In this document: positions 17,024 to 26,263 of the stretch, piece by piece
Layout of the letters: every line of letters begins with the position of its first letter
Numbering within the stretch: position 1 is the first letter of the stretch
From: Fibrobacter succinogenes
GTDB taxonomy: Bacteria; Fibrobacterota; Fibrobacteria; Fibrobacterales; Fibrobacteraceae
Assembly (NCBI GenBank): GCA_902779055.1
Contig: CACZAD010000006.1
Location: 57,844 to 121,843 of the forward strand
DNA: 64,000 nucleotides
Reading direction: 5' to 3'
Program-made: the position numbers and the translations under genes
The notes under the pieces: generated by a model
Seen by the model: the letters and a program-made list of their open reading frames with translations, nothing else
Told to the model about the DNA's origin: nothing
Databases searched by the model: none

Positions 17024-19402
17024 ATGGGTATGAAAGGTTTTGGTCACATCGCGTTTGCTAGCGTTGTCTCAATTTTCGGAATTTCTGCAGTACACGCCGC
17101 AGATTCCGCTTCAATTCCAGCAACAGAAGTTGTTACGCTCCCGTCCGATGCCGCTTATGGCGGTGGCGATAAAATCGGCTCGCAGCTGATTGCAGCCACT
17201 TACAACGCAGGGAATGGTCCCGGCATTTGGATTGTCGCCGATGGCGGCTACAGGCTTTACCACAACGGCTCACTTCTCGCAGAAGACAACCAGGCAGGCC
17301 GCGTGCGCTTTATTCCAATGACGTTCTTGCCCGGCGAAAACGCCATTTCTGTCGTGGGTGTGAACGGCAAAGGCGCCCCGGGCGTTCTCGTGCAAATCGA
17401 CGACCTCGACAAATCTTACTATTCCGGCAGCGGCTGGAAATCAAAGCCCGTCGTTGGCAACAACTCTTGGAAAAACAAGGGCCGCGACCTCTCGCAATGG
17501 GGTGGCGCAACGACGCTTTCTTATGCAAGCAACAAGCTTCCGAGTGGAGGCACGCTCGAAAACTTCGCACCGAATACGCAAGCAAAATGGATTTGGACGA
17601 GCGATGAATCCGACCCGACGGCAGTACTCCTTTTCACGTTCAACGTAAAAGCCGAAGGCTTTGGCGTTTCTACAACAGGTGGTGATGCTGGCAAAGTCGT
17701 CATCGCAAGCGATTCCGCCAGCATCCGCAAGTACTTGCAGAGCAACGATGCCGTCACGATTCTCGTGCCCGAAGGCACTTATGACTTTAGGCTGTTCCGC
17801 AATGCCGTCACCGAAGCCAAAAGCAAGGGACGCACTTGGTGCAAGACGACATGTACCGAAAAGAATCGCGTAACCGGCAAGACCAACACGTTCTACCGCA
17901 TCACTTTCAAGGCGAACAGCTGCAGCGACCTCACCGAAGCCGGCGTGCAGATTGTGCAAGAAAGCGAAAATCTGCAGGCGTGGAGCAACTGGATTACCAC
18001 CAAGCCGAATAAGAGTCTCGTTGGCATGGGCCGTGGCGCAAATCTCCGCGGAGCATCCATCGCCGTGCGCAGTAACGAAGGTTCAGGGAACCACATCTAC
18101 CGCAACCTCGCGATTTACGATGTGAACCCGCACTTGATCGAAGGCGGCGACGGCCTTGAAACCGTAGGCACCGCAAGCAAGCATGTAGACAAGTTCTGGG
18201 CCGACCACATCAGCTACAAGTGGATTTCCGATGGTATGGATATGGAATTTGTCGACAACGCCACCATCAGCTATCTCGATTTTGACGGAGCCAACGAATA
18301 CAACTGCTGGGGCACCGACCCGTACATGGCACTCGTCGAAGACGCTCATTTAACTTACGCCAACAACTACTGGCACAACACTTACGGTCGCGTCCCGAAA
18401 GTCACTGGCGAAAATAACGGTTCGCAAGTTCATTTGTACAACCAGTACGTCGATTACAACCGATTCTTTGTTGCTGGCGCAAACGGACACAGCGCAAATG
18501 CCAAGGCTTACGTGCGCTACGAAAACAGCTACATCAGCGATGGCCAAGGCTACCTCGCCGAATGGGGCGACAACGGCTATGTGTACTTTAGCGGAGTCAC
18601 ATTCGGGAACGGCACCAAGCAACAGCACCGCTACAACGGCACCGTGAAAAGTGGAGTTCCGCAAGCAGAAACATTCAACCCGAGCTACAGTTTTGAAAAG
18701 CGCAATGTCGCAGACCTCCCGAAAGAAATCCCGAACCTCTCGGGCGTCGGCGGACGCTACGGCAAAATGCCCGAATACAACCAGGGATTCGGTCAGAGCA
18801 ACAAAGCCGCAAGCGTAACGATTACCACACCTGCCGCTGGCGCAAAAATCGAAGCAAGCGCAGACGTGACCTTAAAAGCCGACGCCAAGGACAACGACGG
18901 CTCCGTGAAAAGCGTTGCATTCTACATCGGCAATACGCTCGTCGGAACATCGACCACTGCACCTTACCAAGTCACCGCCAAGAATCTCGCCGCAGGCACG
19001 CATTCCGCAGTCGCCGTCGTAACTGACAATTCCGGACTTACGTGGATGTCTGAATACGTGACGTTCACCGTCGAAGGCACGGCAGAATCTAGTTCCTCAA
19101 GTGAGGCACCTGCAAGCAGTTCAGCGGTCGCGGAATCCAGCTCTAGCGAAGTTTCTTCATCGAGCGTCACGGAATCTAGCTCCAGTGCGACTCCCGCAAG
19201 CAGCTCCAGCGAAGGCACCATCGGTATTGCCACCCCCATGCAGCGCGCGACCGAAGCAGAAGCAGGTTTCTACCGCATCTTCGACATTCAGGGCCGCCCG
19301 CTGTACTCCGGTGACCGCAAGCCCGCAAAAATGCCCGCCGCGCACGTCATCGTGATCGAATACTCCAAAACAGGCAAGACATTACGCCACTATATCCAAT
19401 AA
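17024..19402 (+). CDS. Secreted pectate lyase with Ig-like domain, Ser linker and sorting-type tail
   Basis: A 792-residue exported lyase. The signal peptide ends VHA/AD near residue 26. A poorly recognised N-terminal module covers about 30-215. The pectate lyase beta-helix (PL1-like) covers about 220-560 (SLVGMGRGANLRG, ISDGMDMEFVDNATISYLDF, NNYWHNTYGRVPKV). An Ig-like beta-sandwich lies at about 595-690 and a Ser/Ala linker at 693-735. The last 55 residues (YRIFDIQGRPLYSG...VIVIEYSKTGKTLRHYIQ) look like a short type IX-style sorting domain, unlike the PYRVMF tail of the other two lyases. An in-frame ATG two codons in is also possible. Confidence 0.87.
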   Translation: MGMKGFGHIAFASVVSIFGISAVHAADSASIPATEVVTLPSDAAYGGGDKIGSQLIAATYNAGNGPGIWIVADGGYRLYHNGSLLAEDNQAGRVRFIPMTFLPGENAISVVGVNGKGAPGVLVQIDDLDKSYYSGSGWKSKPVVGNNSWKNKGRDLSQWGGATTLSYASNKLPSGGTLENFAPNTQAKWIWTSDESDPTAVLLFTFNVKAEGFGVSTTGGDAGKVVIASDSASIRKYLQSNDAVTILVPEGTYDFRLFRNAVTEAKSKGRTWCKTTCTEKNRVTGKTNTFYRITFKANSCSDLTEAGVQIVQESENLQAWSNWITTKPNKSLVGMGRGANLRGASIAVRSNEGSGNHIYRNLAIYDVNPHLIEGGDGLETVGTASKHVDKFWADHISYKWISDGMDMEFVDNATISYLDFDGANEYNCWGTDPYMALVEDAHLTYANNYWHNTYGRVPKVTGENNGSQVHLYNQYVDYNRFFVAGANGHSANAKAYVRYENSYISDGQGYLAEWGDNGYVYFSGVTFGNGTKQQHRYNGTVKSGVPQAETFNPSYSFEKRNVADLPKEIPNLSGVGGRYGKMPEYNQGFGQSNKAASVTITTPAAGAKIEASADVTLKADAKDNDGSVKSVAFYIGNTLVGTSTTAPYQVTAKNLAAGTHSAVAVVTDNSGLTWMSEYVTFTVEGTAESSSSSEAPASSSAVAESSSSEVSSSSVTESSSSATPASSSSEGTIGIATPMQRATEAEAGFYRIFDIQGRPLYSGDRKPAKMPAAHVIVIEYSKTGKTLRHYIQ

Positions 19403-19463
19403 CGATTCCTATAGCGATTAATAGCCCTCCCGCTTTTCGCAAATCTTATATATATTGGTATCA

Positions 19464-21134
19464 ATGAAGTTCTGCAAAAACATATTGGCTGTTTCGATGG
19501 CGTCCACCGCAATTTTTGGAGGTTGCTCCTCCGACAGCCATATTGCAGGCAACAGCGCCGAGACGGGTTCTCCGGAACTCGCCGGTATTTTTCTTTTAGA
19601 TAACGGCAATCCCGCTGCATTCGCACGCGTGCATTGCGTCCCTAGCGACTTTGACGCCACCTCAGACGAACTCCCCGCCGCCTACTCCACGGAAACGGAT
19701 TCTAGAGGTTACTACAGCCTCGACTCCATCCCTGCAGGCACTTACGCCGTCGAGGCTTTCCACGAAGAATCCGGCAAGCGACTCCTCGTGCAGAACATAA
19801 GCGTCACCGAAGACGATTCCGTCGCTGTTAGCGATACGCTCCGCGCACCAGGCTCTGTCGAAATATCATTCAACAGTCTCATTGAAGACGGCTCATCTGC
19901 CGTGGTCACCATCCCCGGAACGACAATCTTACGCAAAGTGACCGTTCTCGGGCAAAAGGCCATTGTCGACAGCTTACCCACCGACACGCTCGGTCTCAGA
20001 ATTTATATAGAAAACGACACGTTGGATTACGGGAATGTCTACGTCAAATCGGATACGACCGTCCAGACGCTCGTCAACTACCCCCACATCGAATACACGT
20101 TCGTTGCTCCGCTTTCACTCCCCGAAAGCGAAGACACGCTCTCGTCTTTTGTGAGCGACATCCCGCTTGCACTCCGCCTGACCGCCGAAAACAGCGACAT
20201 CGATTCACTCGCCCGCTTGCAAGGGCGCTGGGAAGTTGTACGCATATCAAAGGACGGCAAACGCAGCAAAAAACTTCCGATTGCCAATTCAGTTTTCAAC
20301 GAAAAAGAAGCCATTTTCTGGATAAGCGTGGATTCGTTAAACGTCTCTGACTCGCTAGAGCTTTCGTTCAACAATGCGCTCGAATCAGGTTACGCTCGCG
20401 ATGTATTCCCGACCAACCGCAGCTATTCGCTCGTGTACCACTTCGATAGCGGAACCGACATCAAGGACGATGCCGAAAAGGGCTATTTCGACGGGGAGTT
20501 AAGCGCCGCAAAAACAGGAGCAGAAACGCTCGCAAGCCGCAAAGCAGAAGGCGTTCTCGGCACCGCCATCGCGCTTGACGCCGCAAACTCCATCACCGCG
20601 ACAAGCTCCGCCAAAATCGACTCGACACGCAAGGTTAATTTAACCTTTGACGGCAAGCAATTCTGTTTCTCACTCTGGGTCAATCTCGAATCGCTAAAGC
20701 AACAGACCATCTTTGAAAAAGCAGACGAATACGCTTTCCGCTACGATCCAGACCTTGGCTTTATCGTAGAGTTCTACCACGTCGCCACAGAAAAAGTTGG
20801 CGACGAAGGCGCCACGGACACCACAAGCTACAAACAAACGTGGGCATCAGGCACCAATGGAATCGAAGCAGGAAAATGGATTTTCATTGCTTTTAGCAAG
20901 CACTCCATACCGCAAACAAATTACTTTATCAACGGCACAAAAATCGAAGCCGAAGAAACCCGCACAGATTGGGACGGCAATCGCGAACTTGCAGACTTTA
21001 AAATCGGTGGATTCACCGGAATGATTGATGAACTCACACTCGGAGGCTGCTTCCGCGACGATTCCTGGACTCGCCTCACCTACTTAAATCAAAAGCCCGA
21101 AGATTCCTGGCCAAAACTCTCCGCAAGAAAGTAA
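19464..21134 (+). CDS. LamG-domain lipoprotein (paralogue)
   Basis: A 556-residue lipoprotein with lipobox FGGC (Cys23). It has a carboxypeptidase-regulatory-like domain at about 32-110 (GIFLLDNGNPAAFARVHCVP ... GYYSLDSIPAGTYAVEA), middle beta-rich regions, and a LamG/concanavalin-like domain from about 315 to 550 (FCFSLWVNLESLKQQTIFEK ... FTGMIDELTLGG). The layout parallels the protein at 8202-9596 but without an adjacent TIGR02147 gene. The ATG at 19464 is chosen over an upstream TTG because the signal peptide starts there. TATATTGG ends five bases upstream and no Shine-Dalgarno is visible. Confidence 0.78.
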   Translation: MKFCKNILAVSMASTAIFGGCSSDSHIAGNSAETGSPELAGIFLLDNGNPAAFARVHCVPSDFDATSDELPAAYSTETDSRGYYSLDSIPAGTYAVEAFHEESGKRLLVQNISVTEDDSVAVSDTLRAPGSVEISFNSLIEDGSSAVVTIPGTTILRKVTVLGQKAIVDSLPTDTLGLRIYIENDTLDYGNVYVKSDTTVQTLVNYPHIEYTFVAPLSLPESEDTLSSFVSDIPLALRLTAENSDIDSLARLQGRWEVVRISKDGKRSKKLPIANSVFNEKEAIFWISVDSLNVSDSLELSFNNALESGYARDVFPTNRSYSLVYHFDSGTDIKDDAEKGYFDGELSAAKTGAETLASRKAEGVLGTAIALDAANSITATSSAKIDSTRKVNLTFDGKQFCFSLWVNLESLKQQTIFEKADEYAFRYDPDLGFIVEFYHVATEKVGDEGATDTTSYKQTWASGTNGIEAGKWIFIAFSKHSIPQTNYFINGTKIEAEETRTDWDGNRELADFKIGGFTGMIDELTLGGCFRDDSWTRLTYLNQKPEDSWPKLSARK

Positions 21135-21189
21135 GTGTACTGTCCATACGTTCAGCATTCAGTTGCTTACTATAATATTATATGCGCAA

Positions 21190-21220
21190 AAAATGCCCCG
21201 TGATTTTGAGGGGGCGTTTT
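21190..21220 (+). terminator. Terminator after the LamG lipoprotein gene
   Basis: AAAATGCCCC pairs with GGGGGCGTTTT around a 10-base loop. It lies in the stretch that a longer reading of the next gene would translate, which argues for that gene starting at 21260. Confidence 0.7.
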
Positions 21221-21259
21221 AAACACACAAAAAACGTTATTACATTTTGCCCAAGAAAA

Positions 21260-22390
21260 ATGATCCTAACGATTTCGACATACGTCATCATCGGGCTGCT
21301 TGCGCTTTTTGGCCTCTTCTATCTCGGATTGGAAGTGCGCTTTTACCGTGCGCTCGGAAAAGTCCGCGAAGGAACCTCGGACACAGAACCGCTCCCGAAG
21401 GTGAGCATCCTGATCGCTGCACGAAACGAAGCCGAAGGGATCCGCGAAACGCTTGATTCCGTACTTGCCCAGGATTACGAAGGTGAATGGGAAATCTGGA
21501 TTGCCGACGACCGCTCCACGGACGAGACACCCAAGATTCTTGCCGAATACGAAGCCAAGTTTGACCGTCTGCACGTGTTGACCATCGATTCGATTCCCGA
21601 AGGCGTGAGCCCCAAAAAGCAGGCCCTTTCGAAACTCATTGACGCCTGCAACGGCGAAATTCTCTGCCTCACGGACGCCGACTGCATCGTGCAGCCATCC
21701 TGGATCAAGGGAATCGTCAAGGAATTCGAGCCAGGCATCGAGCTTGTCGCCGGGCACTCCTACATCCCGACCGACAGCAAATCGCCATTCATCATCTGCA
21801 TGCAGGCCGTCGAGACATTGATTTACCGCATCGCGGGCACGGCGGGCCTAGCCATCCACCTCCCGCTCACAAGCACCGGCAACAACCTCGCCTACCGCAA
21901 AAGCTTTTTCAAGAGCGTGAACGGCTTTACTGGCGTCATCAAGATCCAGAGCGGAGACGACGACCTGCTGATGCAAAAGCTTGCCGCCGACCGTCCCTGG
22001 GCCATGCGCTACTGCATCACGCCATCGACGTTTGTCACCACGAGCGGCAAGGAAACGCTCAAGGCACTCTGGGAACAACGCAAGCGCTGGGCATCCAAGA
22101 CCATCTACTACACCCCGAAAATCGTCTTTGTGCTTTCGATGGTGTTCATGTACCTCGTAATGCTCTGCGTCACTGCGGCACTCTCGTTCTTCAGTTTTAA
22201 AATTTTCGTCGCCACCTTAATCGCATTCCTTTGCAAGAGCGTCGGCGATATGGTTCTCATTATTCGCGGGCTCAAGATATTCAAGCAGGAACACCTCCTC
22301 AAGTGGTGCATCCCGGTTGAATTCATTCACGCTCCCTTTACCGTACTGGCCGTCTTGTTCGGGCTGTTCGGACGATTCAAGTGGAAATAG
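21260..22390 (+). CDS. Membrane-bound family 2 glycosyltransferase
   Basis: A 376-residue inner-membrane enzyme that should transfer a sugar from a nucleotide donor. An N-terminal membrane helix (ILTISTYVIIGLLALFGLFY) is followed by a GT2 domain with DDRSTD near 82, TDADC near 138, SGDDD near 232 and QRKRW near 274. Two or more hydrophobic helices close the protein. Start 21260 is preferred because earlier in-frame codons lie in a terminator hairpin; TACATTTTG is 13 bases upstream. topB follows after three bases, so they are probably one operon. The product is unknown (glycan or glycolipid). Confidence 0.85.
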   Translation: MILTISTYVIIGLLALFGLFYLGLEVRFYRALGKVREGTSDTEPLPKVSILIAARNEAEGIRETLDSVLAQDYEGEWEIWIADDRSTDETPKILAEYEAKFDRLHVLTIDSIPEGVSPKKQALSKLIDACNGEILCLTDADCIVQPSWIKGIVKEFEPGIELVAGHSYIPTDSKSPFIICMQAVETLIYRIAGTAGLAIHLPLTSTGNNLAYRKSFFKSVNGFTGVIKIQSGDDDLLMQKLAADRPWAMRYCITPSTFVTTSGKETLKALWEQRKRWASKTIYYTPKIVFVLSMVFMYLVMLCVTAALSFFSFKIFVATLIAFLCKSVGDMVLIIRGLKIFKQEHLLKWCIPVEFIHAPFTVLAVLFGLFGRFKWK

Positions 22391-22393
22391 AAC

Positions 22394-24907
22394 ATGGCAA
22401 CTACAAAAGCGACAACCAAGACCACTACAAAGAAAGCCGCCACCAAGACAGCAAAAGCGGCGACCGAGGGCAAGACCCTTATTATCGCAGAAAAACCTAG
22501 CGTGGCAGCCGACCTCGTCAAGGTACTCGGCGCAAAGACGTTCAAGAAGGAAACCGCCTACTACGAAAGCGACACGACCATCGTAAGCCATGCGATTGGC
22601 CACCTCGTAGGCATCGCCGACCCGAAGGATATTGATGAACGCTACAAGGCATGGGACATGAAGACACTCCCCATGCTTCCTGAAAAATTTCCACTTGTTG
22701 CCCTCCCGACCACCAAAGCCCATCTTTCCGCCCTCGGCAAGCTCATCAAGCGCAAGGACGTGACGACCATCATAAACGCGTGCGATGCGGGCCGTGAAGG
22801 TGAACTGATTTTCTATTACATCGTAGACTACATCCTCAAGGGGAACTTCAAGGGCAAGACGTTCAAGAGACTCTGGATGCAGAGTATGACGCCAGCCGCC
22901 ATCAAGGACGCCTTTGAACACCTCCGCACCGAAGAAGACATGGTCAACTTGAGGAACGCCGCCCTCTGCCGTAGCGAAGCCGACTGGCTCGTGGGCATGA
23001 ACGGCAGCCGCGGACTCACCGCCTATAACAGCTCGATGGGCGGATTCCAGATTACGCCGTGCGGACGCGTGCAGACGCCAACGCTTGCCATTATCGTCAA
23101 GCGCGAAGAAGAACGCAACCGCTTCAAGCCGCAAAAGTTCTGGACAATCGAGGCCGATTTCGACAATGCCGGCGCCGGTTACCAGGGCAAGTGGTTCACC
23201 GTCGATAAAGAAAACGGCAAGGACCGTGTCAAGCAGATTTTTGACGAAGCACGCGCTCAAGAAATCCTCGCCAAGTGCAAGGGGAAGACTGGCTCCATCG
23301 AAGAGACTACCGCCCCGAGCCAGCAGAAGTGCGGCCAGCTCTATGACCTCACCACGCTCCAGCGCGAGGCGAACAACCGCTTTGGATTCAGCGCCAAGAC
23401 GACGCTTTCCATCGCCCAGTCGCTTTACGAACATTACAAGGCAACCACGTACCCGCGTACCGATAGCCGTTGCTTGCCCGAAGACTATGTGGCCCCGGTG
23501 AAGGCTACCCTCGGCAAGATCGAAGGTCCGCTCGCCAAGTTTGCGCAAGAAGCTTTGGACAAGAACTACGTGAAGCGCACGCCGAAGGTCTTTGACAACT
23601 CGAAGATTTCGGACCACTTCGCCATCATCCCGACAGGCGTTGTGCCGAAGGGCCTCTCCGAAGCCGAAGAAAAAATCTACACGATGATTTGCCAGCGCTT
23701 TATCGCTGTATTCTTCCCGCCGGCACAGTACCTCAATACGACGCGCATCACGACGGTCGAAAACGAAACCTTCATCACCGAAGGCAAGATCCTCGTGGAT
23801 CCGGGCTTCAAGGCCATTTACGGCAAGGAATCCGACGAAGAATCGAACATTCCGAAGCTGAACGGCAACTCCGCCAAGACGCTTGAAATTGACGCGAAGG
23901 AAGACTTCACCAAGCCGCCTGCACACTACACCGAAAGCACGCTCCTCTCGATGATGGAAAGTGCCGGTAAACTCGTCGAAGATGACGAACTCCGCGACGC
24001 CATGAAGGAACGCGGCCTCGGAACACCAGCCACACGCGCCGCCATCATTGAAAAGCTCGTGAGCGACAAGTACGTTGTCCGCGACGGCAAGGAAATGATC
24101 CCGACCGCAAAGGCATTCGACCTCATCAAGGTCCTCTCCGCCATGAACTGCGAAGCCCTCACGAGTCCGGAACTCACTGGCGAATGGGAATACAAGATGG
24201 ACCTCATCTCGAAGGGCAAGGAATCGCGCGAAGCCTTTATGAACGGCATCGTCGAAATGACCAAGACGATGGTGAAAAACATCAAGGGCTTCAAGGAAGA
24301 AAGCACGACCGGCGAAGCAAGCTTCAGCCCCGTGAACGGCAAGAAGGTTTTTGAAACGGTCAGCCGCTACACCACCGAAGACGGCATCGTCATCCGCAAG
24401 ATTGTGGGCGGCAAGCACTTGTCCGAAAGCGAAATCGTGGAACTCTTGACCAAGCGCAAGATCGGCCCATTAACCGGCTTCCGCAGCAAGAAGGGTGCCG
24501 AATTCTCGGCCGTTCTCATCATCAACGACGAGAACAAGGTTGAATTTGTCTTTGACGAAAAGCCCGAAGAAATTGAACTCGGTGAAGTTGTCGGCAAGTC
24601 GCCCGTTGACGGTTCTGACGTCTACGAAACGCTCACGGGTTATGTCTCCGAAAGCTACGTGAAGAAGGAACCGAGCGGCATGACGCTCCCGAAGGTGCTC
24701 CTTGGCAAGGAACTTCCGCTGGACGAAATCAAGAAATTGCTCGCCGGCGAAAAGACTTCGCTCATCAAAGGTTTCCGCAGCAACAAGACGCACCGTCTGT
24801 TCGATGCCTACTTGACGCTCGTCAAGGGAAAGCTCAAGTTCGAGTTCCCGCCGCGCGAATTCAAGCCCCGCCGATTCGTGAAGAAAGCAGCTCCGAAGGG
24901 CGAATAG
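22394..24907 (+). CDS. topB: DNA topoisomerase III-like type IA topoisomerase
   Basis: An 837-residue type IA topoisomerase that cuts and passes single DNA strands. After a Lys/Thr/Ala-rich tail of 25 residues comes the Toprim domain (IIAEKPSVAADL at 30-41, NACDAGREGELI near 125). Catalytic Tyr353 sits in TYPRTDSR. LGTPATRAAIIEKL near 540 and MSxMN-type blocks confirm the family. Two copies of a C-terminal topoisomerase repeat (GFRSKKGAEFSAVL, GFRSNKTHRLFDAYL) replace zinc fingers. The start is three bases after the glycosyltransferase stop. The histone-H1-like N-terminal tail is not standard and probably binds DNA. Confidence 0.92.
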   Translation: MATTKATTKTTTKKAATKTAKAATEGKTLIIAEKPSVAADLVKVLGAKTFKKETAYYESDTTIVSHAIGHLVGIADPKDIDERYKAWDMKTLPMLPEKFPLVALPTTKAHLSALGKLIKRKDVTTIINACDAGREGELIFYYIVDYILKGNFKGKTFKRLWMQSMTPAAIKDAFEHLRTEEDMVNLRNAALCRSEADWLVGMNGSRGLTAYNSSMGGFQITPCGRVQTPTLAIIVKREEERNRFKPQKFWTIEADFDNAGAGYQGKWFTVDKENGKDRVKQIFDEARAQEILAKCKGKTGSIEETTAPSQQKCGQLYDLTTLQREANNRFGFSAKTTLSIAQSLYEHYKATTYPRTDSRCLPEDYVAPVKATLGKIEGPLAKFAQEALDKNYVKRTPKVFDNSKISDHFAIIPTGVVPKGLSEAEEKIYTMICQRFIAVFFPPAQYLNTTRITTVENETFITEGKILVDPGFKAIYGKESDEESNIPKLNGNSAKTLEIDAKEDFTKPPAHYTESTLLSMMESAGKLVEDDELRDAMKERGLGTPATRAAIIEKLVSDKYVVRDGKEMIPTAKAFDLIKVLSAMNCEALTSPELTGEWEYKMDLISKGKESREAFMNGIVEMTKTMVKNIKGFKEESTTGEASFSPVNGKKVFETVSRYTTEDGIVIRKIVGGKHLSESEIVELLTKRKIGPLTGFRSKKGAEFSAVLIINDENKVEFVFDEKPEEIELGEVVGKSPVDGSDVYETLTGYVSESYVKKEPSGMTLPKVLLGKELPLDEIKKLLAGEKTSLIKGFRSNKTHRLFDAYLTLVKGKLKFEFPPREFKPRRFVKKAAPKGE

Positions 24908-24914
24908 TTTTTCT

Positions 24915-26255
24915 ATGCGCCTAAAAGCACTTGCCCTAGTCTGCTCTGCAGCTCTTTCCGTTTTTGCGCAAGAATACCAAATCGACCGGTATATACCGGA
25001 ATCGAGTTCTTCCGAAGTGACGATTTGCGTGATGGCATCATCGTCAAGCGAACAGCGGATGACGCCAGCCGTGAGCAGTTCTTCTGCGAATTTCAGTTCA
25101 TCAAGTTCCGCGACAATCGTAAACGACTCGACGAATCTCGCAGACACTAGCTCGTCCGCAACAGCGCAGTCTTCGTCAAGCGTCGCAAAGTCCGGCAAAA
25201 ATCCGTACAACTTGCCCGACGCCCTTATACCCTTGTGGGAATCCATGACGCTCCGCCAAAAGGCGGCTCAAAAAATCATGGTGTTCCTCACCTCGCCGCA
25301 ATTCGTGATTGAAAACGAACTCGGGGGCGTCCTCATCACAGGCAAGCACCTCCGCAATTTCGACAATTACAAGCGCCGAATGGAAGAAATCGACAGCAAC
25401 CTGAAGATTCCTCTTTTCGCAGCCCTCGACCAAGAAGGCGGTCTCGTCAACCGCTTAGTATCGTATTCCAAGCAATGGGAATACCTCCCGAGCGCCCGTG
25501 AAATGCGCCGTATGGATCCTACGCAAATCCACACGCTCGCAAAAAAAGTCGGGAGCGTACTCAAAGACATCAAAATCAATATGAACCTGGCGCCCGTTCT
25601 GGACCCGTCCAAGGATCACCGCGGAACCAATTCGTTCATGGAAGAGAGCCGCCGCTCGTGGGGAAACGACACATCAAACGCTAACAAGGTTAGAGCCTTC
25701 GTCCACGGTATGCGCGACAACGGCATCGTCTGCGTATCAAAGCACTTCCCCGGTTACGACTCCTGGACCAACAGCGACTTGCAAATTGCCATCAGCGCCT
25801 CGCCCAAGGAAAAAATCGAGCAGAACATAAGCTTCTTCAAGACGCTTTCCAAGGACATCCCCATCACGATGATGTCAAGCGTCCACTTTTTGCGCATTTC
25901 CAGCCGCCCTGCCGTCTTTGACGCCAACATCGTGAAGATAGCACGCAAGTTCTCCCCGGACATGGTCATACTTACCGACGACCTCTGGGGCATCTCGCTT
26001 CGCACCTGGGCAAGCGGCAAAACACAAATTGCACCTCGCAAGACCTACCCGGACAAAGATTTCAGACGCCTCGTCACAGCCATCATCGACGCCGGCAACG
26101 ACATCCTCATGATTTCATACACGTCCAAAGCCAAGGACATCATCAACATCATGATGGATCTATGCAACAAGAGCTCCAAGTACAAGCGCCGCATCGAAGA
26201 ATCCGCCGCCCGCATCTTGAAGCTCAAGTATAAAATGGGAATGTTGAAGCAGTAA
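24915..26255 (+). CDS. Secreted glycoside hydrolase family 3-like protein (NagZ-type fold)
   Basis: A 446-residue protein with a signal peptide (cleavage near VFA/QEY) and a Ser-rich linker at about 29-95. The GH3 barrel runs from about 98 to 440: GGVLITGKHLRN, FAALDQEGGLVNRL, APVLDP, SKHFPGYDSW and TDDLWG. TDDLWG carries the expected nucleophile Asp. In NagZ the loop after KHFPG contains HG..DSH with the acid/base His; here it reads YDSWTNSDL, so that His is missing. It may use another residue or bind rather than cleave. It starts seven bases after topB, as the last gene of this operon. Confidence 0.8.
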   Translation: MRLKALALVCSAALSVFAQEYQIDRYIPESSSSEVTICVMASSSSEQRMTPAVSSSSANFSSSSSATIVNDSTNLADTSSSATAQSSSSVAKSGKNPYNLPDALIPLWESMTLRQKAAQKIMVFLTSPQFVIENELGGVLITGKHLRNFDNYKRRMEEIDSNLKIPLFAALDQEGGLVNRLVSYSKQWEYLPSAREMRRMDPTQIHTLAKKVGSVLKDIKINMNLAPVLDPSKDHRGTNSFMEESRRSWGNDTSNANKVRAFVHGMRDNGIVCVSKHFPGYDSWTNSDLQIAISASPKEKIEQNISFFKTLSKDIPITMMSSVHFLRISSRPAVFDANIVKIARKFSPDMVILTDDLWGISLRTWASGKTQIAPRKTYPDKDFRRLVTAIIDAGNDILMISYTSKAKDIINIMMDLCNKSSKYKRRIEESAARILKLKYKMGMLKQ

Positions 26256-26263
26256 ATTTGGAT

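Noticed and set aside
16756..17061. A 101-codon frame between the TIGR02147 gene and the third lyase
   Set aside because: It runs through palindromic repeats and into the lyase signal peptide in another frame, with no ribosome-binding site or known motif.
22217..24418. A 733-codon minus-strand frame opposite topB
   Set aside because: Antisense to a gene with all topoisomerase motifs and without recognisable domains of its own.
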